From positions 1 through 64,000 of the forward strand of contig LATX02000133.1 of assembly GCA_001466705.2 (NCBI GenBank): a DNA stretch of 64,000 bases, given 5' to 3'. This DNA is from Moniliophthora roreri. Its lineage: Eukaryota; Basidiomycota; Agaricomycetes; Agaricales; Marasmiaceae. Positions 56,816 to 64,000 of the stretch are shown here, in pieces (position 1 is the stretch's first letter; each line of letters begins with the position of its first letter). A program made the translations under genes and the position numbers. The notes beneath the pieces were generated by a model. It saw only the letters and a program-made list of their open reading frames with translations, was not told where the DNA came from and did no database searches.

Positions 56816-57946
56816 ATGTCCAATGCATCCTCCACCGCCTCTTCCTCTTCTCTTGCTGGCAGCCAGCCAACCCGAAACCCGAGCCCTGTTCCTACTGTGT
56901 TGGGAGAAGGCAGATATGGCGAAAACATCACCTTCCCAAACGGCCTCAAACCCAACCCCTACCAAGTCCTTCACCTCTTTAATACCGAACAGTACGACGA
57001 CCAGATCCGCAACGCCACTGATCAACACAACTGACTGGAACCCTGCGTCAAAAGCTTGTTTTTCCTCAGGACCCAACGAAAGCTTTTCGAAAGAATCGTT
57101 GAGAGCTGCAGCCTTGAAATTGCAAACCAGGTGATGTACGCCTGTAATTATCAGTTAGGACTTGAGGGTCCTATTACGGTACTGTCTACCTTTCCCTACC
57201 ACCCCCATTTGTCCATGCCTCCCCCCGCAGATCCCAGAGCAATGTCAGAATACCCTGATCCCCTCACCTTCAACCTCCTCGACCGTCTCGGACGACGAAC
57301 AGACGGGAACGGATATCCCTGTCCCGACCTCAACGACGACAGGAGCCTCATCTCTAGGCTCACCGACGAACCCGTGGGCAACGAAGTCGGACTCCCCACC
57401 GCTCCCTGTTCCTCCTCCAATCCCGACGATGCCCTCGTTTATCCTGACCCCACTCCCGATCCCGACGTCAAATATAAGGTCGAGTCAGTCGACTCCCTTA
57501 CCGCCTCTCAACCCGAACCTCCGACCGCCATTGACACCCGAAATCTTCAGACGCCTGAAGCCACAGTTCCACCTGAGAGTGGAACATATTCCCATGGTTG
57601 GAGGGGAGGTCGCTCTCGCGGAATCAGAGGCCGGGGCCGAGGACGAAGATCGGGAGAACCAAATTCCCAAAAACACCGAAGACCCACCAATAGTCAGCTT
57701 GAGAAGTCCGACTCCGGCCCCGACCCCAATGATGCAGCTCGTCGACCGCGTCTCTGCCCTGTGTGCGGACTGGAGCGCCATTTCGCCTGACATTGCCTGC
57801 AGTACATGTGTCGCAGATGCTTCAAGACTCAGCCTAGACATACATCTGGACACTGCCCTGACCAATGAAGGTCTGGCCACATTGTGGGTCGAAGGGCTGA
57901 TTCGAGCTCAGACTCTATGTCGGATGGTCGCCATTTAATTTCTTGA
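56816..57946 (+). pseudogene. ORF3 of element D: RG-rich, tandem CCHC zinc-knuckle protein
   Basis: ATG 56816 (MSNASSTASSS) lies two bases after the pol TAA, suggesting coupled re-initiation. A single phase runs 377 codons to TGA 57944. The N-terminal block reaches YQVLHLFNTEQYDDQI. A TGA near 57032 falls where A has Gln, followed by LFFLRTQRKLFERIVESCSLE. Ser/Pro/Asp-rich linker, RG-rich GWRGGRSRGIRGRGRGRR at about residues 260-280, first knuckle CPVCGLERHFA-stop-HC from residue 314 (TGA for Gln or Arg) and second knuckle CRRCFKTQPRHTSGHC. Then a TGA where A has Gln, and a charged tail. Same start context, length and knuckle position as A. Confidence 0.75.
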
Positions 57947-58154
57947 TATTTTTAAATTGTTGTTTGTGGGAGCAGATCCAAGAAAGGTGAGATTGCTTTC
58001 GGTAGAAGAGCGGCAGGCCATGGGATGGCAACCGACTTCCGACCCGCCAGCCACTCCGATGATGGAAGTGGAAGACAAAATGCCGGAGATAGATGACAGG
58101 CCGGATACGTCATATGATTATGACGCCGAGTTGTACAGAGATGGAGAATCGTAG
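57162..58154 (+). other. Second frame overlapping ORF3 of element D
   Basis: Open 57162-57938 and 57957-58154 in the +1 phase, collinear with 32883-31795 of element A. The last 60 codons, beyond ORF3, read RKVRLLSVEERQAMGW and end YRDGES before the purine tract. No domain recognised. Confidence 0.4.
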
Positions 58155-58194
58155 AGAGAAGGCAATCGGAGTTTGCCCCTTGTTGAGGGGGTAA

Positions 58195-58658
58195 TGTTAC
58201 AGACTTTTTCCTCATAGACTCTTTCCTTTCACTCTCCCCCTATGCTTCCCTTTCCATCAGACTTCTTACACCTTCCCAGCCCCCATTTCCATCTCTATCA
58301 CATATGCTTCTCGCTCTATCGGACTTCTTACACCTTCCCAGTCCCCATTTACCTATTCCTTTGTATTTGTATTACTCATATCCCGACAGTCCGGGAAACC
58401 TTATGTAAACACCAAATTCTTTGCTTTCCATATGTAGTTAGCATTACAACGGTTGTATTGTATTTAAGCGCTCAAGCTAAGACTCTAAGTCTTCAGCTTG
58501 ACCTGGTTAATCTATACTTGTGTCAACGCTAATATTTGGATCTCTGAACTTCAGTAACCACTGAACGAACTCTAACTTGAACTTGTGAAGCTGCTTAAGC
58601 GAAGGAGTCACTTCGTCAAAGTAGTTGAACTAGATGTTGCTGCGCAAGTAACGTAACA
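58195..58658 (+). repeat. 3' LTR of element D
   Basis: Preceded by the purine tract GAGGGGGTAA, ends CGTAACA. The following CAAGG resembles the start of the internal sequence after the 5' LTR. Confidence 0.92.
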
Positions 58659-59922
58659 CAAGGACTAGAGTGAGCCCAGTCTGCTGGTCATTGCCTTAAA
58701 GAAGCTATAGTGAATTGGAAAGTACAAAGAGCTATATGATACACTATACAGAGGTGTCTAAGCTGTACTTTCTGACTTATCTATGTATCAGATCCAAAGT
58801 GGATCACTCCTGAAACCTGTAGGGAACCTAACTATAGCCCAATGAACACATTGGCTAGTTAACCAAGCTCTCAAAAGTGCTATCAATGGGATTTTAATTT
58901 CTATTTTAACTTTCTATGACATCTGCAAAGTGCAACATGCAGTCAAACAGTACAGAGGTACTTAGAGGAGACATCAAAACAGAAAGATGACTTAGAACAG
59001 GAATGATCAAAGAACAATTATCCTCTGAAGTCAATATACAGATCAAAGTCAAAGCAGACAATCTCTTAATAAAGAGTTCAAAGGCGGCAAAACAATATGA
59101 AATAAACTAACTAGGTATGAAGCCATCTTGGAAAGGAGGAAATCACTTCCAAAGGACATCCACTACCTACAGACAGATACAATGAGACATATGAAGAATA
59201 TCTAATGCACAATAAGTCTTAATTAAGACTGAGCATGCATTGTCAAAGGAGATAGAAACAGTAACAGTGAGTTCTGGCCTTGGGGACTTTGGTGTCTAGA
59301 CTGCTACCAATGTGTGGATGCTAGAAAAGGAAATGCTGTAAGAAATGGGACAGATACAGCCATCCACTTGTAAATACCCACTTTAGAAAAGAGAAAATAC
59401 AAATTATAGAGTCCAGAACACCTGGAGACAAAGATACCCATGCAGATATGGTCAGATACTCTAGTGGCCAGACTCTATGACATCTGCATATTCCCTCTTT
59501 TAGCATCTCTGTCACTTGTTTACTATTTTCTGAATTATTGGACATTATTTCTAATTTTCTGTAGATATATTCTGTGGATCATATATAAAGATGGCTAGAT
59601 ATGTGTATATACTCAAGTAACTCTGCCCCCTCTGATTGTGAATACATGAAGAGTTTGTTTGGTGTATAAATTTGTGTGTCATTCCAGTTTTGCTTCCTCA
59701 CTTCAGGCCCTAGAGATTGGTCCTGAGTGACTCCAGAGAGATAGACATCTGATAACAAACTTACATCATAAGAGATAAGAGTAACATCTTGAGTGTGTAA
59801 TAGCACTTTTCTAAGAGACACTTTACACCAAGAAGGAGCCTTGGGCACTTGGAGTGTGGCCTGTGTTGGGTATCAGGTTGTGACACACTTAGAGTCTTAG
59901 CAAGGGGTGTGCCTGTGCTGAG
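58659..59922 (+). repeat. Family X LTR, copy 3
   Basis: Matches 18605-19850 of copy 1. Left edge at the LTR of D with shared AAGGACTA, right edge at the LTR of E. Confidence 0.7.
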
Positions 59923-60324
59923 TGTTATGAACACACACTGGACCTGTGTTACTTATTCTATTTTTCTATGTTCTTTTCCTTTTTACACTTTTTTCACATG
60001 ACCTTTGCCTCTTAACCTTCCCTATAACCTTCCCCATTACCTTTCCTCCCCATTACCTTTCCCTCTGACAACTCATCTAATTATTATTACCACTTACATA
60101 GAACATATTAAGTAACTAGTGGTTGTAGTATTTAAATGCTCAAGCTGAGACTATAGTTCTTCAGCTTGACCTGGTTAATTCTACTTGTGTCACAGCCAAC
60201 AATCTGATGGAACTCTAAACTTCAGCATCCACTGAATGAACTCTAACTTGAACTTGAGACTATCTATGGAGGGTTCTTACTCTCATAGTGGTTGAGTTGA
60301 CGTTGCTGTGCAAGTAGCATAACA
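59923..60324 (+). repeat. 5' LTR of element E
   Basis: 402 bp, TGTTATG...CATAACA, a diverged relative of the A/D LTR with TATTTAAA near 60129 and CAGCTTGACCT near 60162. Just inside, AGGTCAAGCT (60327-60336) gives a 10-base self-complement. Inserted in family X sequence. Confidence 0.8.
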
Positions 60325-60384
60325 CAAGGTCAAGCTCTTCGATTGCTGACCTCTCCAGGTTTAGGCATCACATAGAACATCAAG

Positions 60385-60966
60385 ATGCTACCACAGAAGG
60401 AGGCACAGATAGATCAAGACATCGCCAAGGCAGAAGAGTGCTGGTGTGGGTTACAAGACCAATCAATATTGAATTCTGGTGGATGAGCAATCCCACCATT
60501 AACCCAAGCATCACGCAGAGAGCTATTGACCCACTCGCTGTTGCCATCGCCAACGAATCAGCCACCGACAGAGACACCAAAAGAATACCCTGAAACAAAG
60601 AGAACCTTAACCCCATTATCCATTTCGATTGGATCGGAGAAGACCAAGAATGAAGAAGAACTGTTGCACAGTGTATCAGAGAATCCCAAACTGAATATAT
60701 CCGATATCTCCTTGATCTCAGTGGAGGAGTCAGACCTGTTTCAACGCCTTCTACATGCATTAAAGAACAGCCCCAGATCAACGAAGAAGCCACAACTGGA
60801 AGAAATGGCTGAAGATAAGAAACCTTCTGAAAGTCGACCCAAGAGTGATCCAGTAGCAGAAGAAACCATGATTAGCGCCATGGTGCCGGTACAGATGGTC
60901 ATGGCAGAGAAAGAGATTAAGGCCACATTACTAAGGGCCTTTACTGGAAATAGAAAGGACGCAAAG
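60385..60966 (+). pseudogene. gag: Gag of element E, 5' part, cut by a contig gap
   Basis: ATG 60385 (MLPQKEAQIDQDIAKAEE) aligns with the N-terminus of Gag A and supports its start at 38084. An in-frame TGA near 60486 occurs where D has Arg. Open from 60526 to the N at 60967, ending in the TLLRAFTGNRKDAK block of the capsid region. The rest is missing because the contig ends. Confidence 0.8.
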
Positions 60967-60967
60967 N

Positions 60968-61588
60968 CCTGAATTATCAGACATTATTTCTAATTTTCTG
61001 TAGATATATTCCTTGGACCATATATAAGGACAGCTAGATATTTGTATATACTCAAGTAACTCTGCCCCCTCTGATTGTGAATACATGACAAGTTTGTTTG
61101 GTGTATAAATTTGTGTGCTGTTCCAGTTTTGCTTCCTCACTTCAGGCCCTGGAGATTGGTCCTGAGTGACTCCAGAGAGATAGACATCTAATAACAAACT
61201 TGTGTTGTAAGAGATAAGAGTAACATCTTGAGTGCAGGGGTGTGCCTGCGCTGAGCTCTTTGTAGAAATTGGTCTAGAACCTTTTCCAGTATGCTGAGTA
61301 CTGTAGTTGTCTTAAAGAAGTCTTTGCTTTGTGCACTGTGTTCTTTGTGTTTTGTGTGTGTGTTTGTGAAATAAACCCATTTTAAGCCTATCTATACTCT
61401 TTTGGAGGTGAACACTTCGAAGTAAAACACTTCAATAAGAGAGAATCAACCTAGCTAAGAGTTTTGTTGGCATTCTAAGTGTGGCAACTCTGATTACACC
61501 AATCCACACTTGCACAACAAACTGAGTTAGACTTTTGGAGGTTATCTTTTGGGTAGTTTTCCACTAGCCATATCTTAGACAAATTACT
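60968..61588 (+). repeat. Family X LTR, copy 4, partial
   Basis: Starts right after the N, matches about 19470-20262 with an internal deletion after CTTGAGTG (near 61235). Confidence 0.65.
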
Positions 61589-61841
61589 GGGTATTGCAGA
61601 CTTTCTCTAAGAATATAATTTCCCTCTCATCAAACCTCTTAACACATTTGTGAAGCCACTGACATCTTGGAGTCACTTTCCTGATGGCCTGCCTGCTGTA
61701 TCTACCTGGAAGCCTAGCATTCCAGATGTCCATGAATTGGCAAAGCACTGTTGTACTTCAATTGAAGTGGAAAAATCAAGCCATTCTCAACAAGTTTATC
61801 AATAAGGTGTATGGCATTGTTATTTAGATGCTTTCTTCTGT
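61589..61841. other. No recognisable gene
   Basis: Between X copy 4 and the next open frame. Possibly the 5' part of the following pseudogene, with stops. Confidence 0.35.
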
Positions 61842-62474
61842 ATGTTTGATTCTTACCTTTGTGCTCCATTGATTTCTCACCATTATTACCAGAGACATGT
61901 CTACTATGACTACCAAGATGGAACACTTTGTGCTGTGAGAATAACTCATTCAGTAAACCTGCAATGCCTTGCATATGAGGTCATTCTGATGGATTCTCAA
62001 CCCATTCCATTCTTAGCCATCAATCTCTTTATCAGCCAAGGATCTGTCAATGCAGTATTCTCTATTACCAACCTTGTACAGCATGTTCTCCTTGCTCTTG
62101 GACTTTGTCAGGCATCTTATTATGCAACCATATGAATGTGTGTTCCCAAGGTCCTTCTCTTTGCAGCAACACATCCAAGCTGTTATGGACATCTCCTACA
62201 CCAAGCACCAGTGCCTCATGCAATCCCTCCTCTCCAGCTTATCCTGATAGACTCAGAGCTCATTGAAGTCAATTCAGATATGGAACCTGAGGACAAAGCA
62301 CCCAAATCCAATGCAGAAATTATTTCTATTCACAACTCAGATAGTGACATTGACATGGACATTATATCCATTCATAGCTCAGATAGTGTGACACAGACTA
62401 AGGCTGATAGCAATATTGAGCTCAGTAAGGTAAAAGTTTCTTTCAACTACATTGATCTTACTGGTGATGCCTAA
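61842..62474 (+). pseudogene. Unknown protein with acidic, SUMO-interaction-like C-terminus
   Basis: One phase of 211 codons from ATG 61842 to TAA 62472, broken by a single TGA (62133-62135, Arg CGA plausible). The N-terminal half is hydrophobic and aromatic (SHHYYQRHVYYDYQDG). The C-terminal part is Ser/Asp/Glu-rich with a repeated IISIH(N/S)SDS unit and ends YIDLTGDA. The hydrophobic I-x-L/I cores flanked by acidic and Ser residues resemble SUMO-interaction motifs. No family recognised. Confidence 0.4.
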
Positions 62475-62691
62475 AGCAAAAAGTTCAAACAGTAAATTAT
62501 AATACATACTTAATACTGTATGATAGCCTGGAAGTATAGTATGAGATGAAGATATATATATATACATTAGTTCTGAAAAGAAGCTATATTATTAAGTTTG
62601 GGCAAAACCTTGAATGCTCACTGCCACTGCTTCCTGACCTGAATCTTGGCTCTTCTTACTCTTCCTCTTGCAGAAATAAATTCTGTTCTGC
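62475..62691. other. No gene
   Basis: AT-rich intergenic sequence with a (TA)n run near 62552. Confidence 0.5.
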
Positions 62692-63927
62692 TTATCCTCC
62701 TGAGTACACTGCCTCCACAGTGTTCCCATAATCTGAGTCTAGCCCATTCAAACTTTCCTGGCCTAAATCATCAAGGGTTGAGAACTCATCCCAAAAGTTT
62801 TCAAGTGTTGACTTGATGTAATGTTCAGCAACCCACTAAAGCAAAACATTGATTAGTATCCCAGTTTGGTAGTCATGAGGTTGTAGCTAACCTTCCACTC
62901 ATTCAGAGCCTTTCCAAGCAACCTCCCAAGCTTGAACAGCACAGGCCAATACATGATCAGAATACTATGGCCTTGAATCTTGACATCACATGAGTCTGCA
63001 TTGAAAAACTCATACTTATTGCTTCATGTGTGGCTGAGCTTTTCAATGTTGTCTGAATACAATAACACCTTGTTATTTGGATTCTGAGCTTCCAGCTCTG
63101 GTTATGTGAACATCAATGGCAGTCCTTTGAACAACTTGAAAGTTCTAAACCTGTCTCTGCAGTTTGAGTTGAGACTGGATGGTGCAAGTACATCTGAGGC
63201 TGGTTCTGGTTGTGAAGCAAGTTGGCCCTGGTTATGATTATGTCCAGGAATGGGTGTTAAAAGGGTTGTTATTGGGTCAGTTGTATAAGCTGATGCTGCT
63301 GATGCTATGAAATAAACTGACACCAATGTAGGGTCAAGCATGATTGGCAGTCAAACAAAATAGGTTGGAATAGGTGGCAGTGCCCATGAGCAACTCAGGA
63401 TAGGTAGTGTAGTGTATACCAGTGCCAGTCACATCATGGAAGAGGATGGTACATGTGAATGAGGGAATGCTGGTGGCTGTATAGCATTGGATGTTATAGA
63501 TTCAGTAGATGAAACTCAGCTGACAATTGAAGTCAATTCAAGTGAGGTTGGCTTTGCTTGAGCTTGAAGCAATTGCTGAATATTGGTAAGTTGATCCACA
63601 ACATACTGACCTCCAAACATCTGAAGAAGATTTAATCAGAAGGAATTAGTCTAAACAGTGCACTTATGGGATGAATTTTTGGCTTTGAAGAATCCTCAGA
63701 ATGAACAAGTTTTGGTAAGCATGGCCTTGTCAGGTAATGTTGATGAAAACTTGCTGCCTATACAGGTTTTAGACATTCATTAAGTCAACTGGAAGGAATC
63801 CATCTCTTACCCATGTAATTGGCTTTCCCTGTTTGCCTACACCTGTACTGGAATGTTGTTCTCCTTGACCAGAGCTCTGAGCAGGACCTTGACTCAACCA
63901 CTCCTTGTGACACTTGTGAGACCCTTT
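62692..63927 (-). pseudogene. Unknown protein, degraded, with introns
   Basis: Read on minus from the N at 63928. A His/Lys-rich N-terminal exon (HKCHKEWLSQG ... GKPITW) has a GT donor near 63813. A frame from about 63640 (FGGQYVVDQLTNIQQLL) continues to CDVKIQGHSILIMYWPVLF and GRLLGKALNEW, then a GT..AG intron near 62888-62832, and finally WVAEHYIKSTLENFWDEF to TAA 62692-62694. Five or more in-frame TGA codons (near 63525, 63450, 63347, 63103 and 63030) all fit CGA or TGG. Pro/Ser-rich middle. I do not recognise the family. Confidence 0.45.
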
Positions 63928-63928
63928 N

Positions 63929-64000
63929 CTCTGCCCCCTCTGATTGTGAATACATGAAGAGTTTGTTTGGTGTATAAATTTGTGTGCCATTCCAGTTTTG
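63929..64000 (+). repeat. Family X LTR fragment
   Basis: Matches about 19555-19627. Begins directly after the N at 63928 and runs off the window. Confidence 0.7.

Larger units (their letters stand above)
52530..58658 (+). mobile_element. Gypsy element D, same family as A, integrase deleted
   Basis: LTRs at 52530-52996 (467 bp) and 58195-58658 (464 bp). Gag, Pol and ORF3 as in A, but Pol lacks about 1.1 kb covering all of the integrase core. The flanks are CCAAG on the left and CAAGG on the right, not a clean duplication, and the right side runs into family X sequence. CpG content is higher than in element C, suggesting less deamination. Confidence 0.92.

Noticed and set aside
1..64000. tRNA, rRNA or CRISPR features
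   Set aside because: No cloverleaf-like gene, rRNA signature or regularly spaced repeat array was recognised. A tRNA scan was not possible by eye, so a missed tRNA cannot be excluded.

Overview
The window looks like repeat-rich, probably heterochromatic DNA of a filamentous basidiomycete, most likely an Agaricomycete (inference). The signs are: genes with many 41-61 bp GT..AG introns, a secreted-type GMC oxidoreductase, Ty3/gypsy elements of the self-priming Tf1/sushi type, a two-gene PIF/Harbinger transposon, a DUF6589-type gene and a RecQ-like helicase of the kind common in mushrooms. Six single N characters (13326, 45492, 46865, 50840, 60967, 63928) look like contig joins, so long-range order across them is uncertain.

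Layout. 1-1049 (minus) is the one apparently intact host gene, the 5' two fifths or so of a GMC oxidoreductase. 1261-3376 is bounded by a degenerate terminal inverted repeat and holds a Copia-type LTR candidate and a solo gypsy LTR. 3539-10532 is a complete but mutated gypsy element (C, minus), with target duplication ACCCT and a solo LTR nested in its 5' LTR; it landed at the 3' end of a DUF6589-type pseudogene (10533-12430). 12431-21110 is a patchwork of two long-LTR families (X and Y), a solo LTR, an unknown degraded gene and a 445-bp inverted repeat. 21111-24270 is a PIF/Harbinger element with both genes, and 24635-25381 a small CACTA element. 25432-39315 is a chimeric gypsy element (B, plus), interrupted at 31301-38601 by a full-length gypsy element (A, minus). 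39560-42607 holds a divergent pair of host-type pseudogenes, one a RecQ-like helicase. 42608-52529 is mostly repeat debris, including a 1.25-kb duplication across an N. 52530-58658 is a third gypsy element (D, plus) that has lost its integrase. 58659-64000 holds X copies, the 5' end of gypsy element E and degraded genes.

Working logic. The gypsy elements encode Gag (CCHC knuckle), then protease, reverse transcriptase, RNase H, integrase and a chromodomain. In A and D, Pol lies in the -1 frame behind a GGGTTTT heptamer at the Gag stop. Just inside the 5' LTR, 11 nt are complementary to the predicted start of the element's own transcript, which points to self-primed reverse transcription.

The most notable observation is a third ORF after pol in A, B and D (376-392 codons, reading phase kept from start to end). 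It ends in two CCHC zinc knuckles, preceded in A and D by an RG-rich stretch. This would be a second nucleocapsid-like protein placed where an env gene would sit. Across the window nearly every in-frame stop is a TGA where arginine CGA is expected, or a TAG/TAA explained by a C-to-T or G-to-A change. That is a strong signature of cytosine deamination at CpG acting on the repeats.
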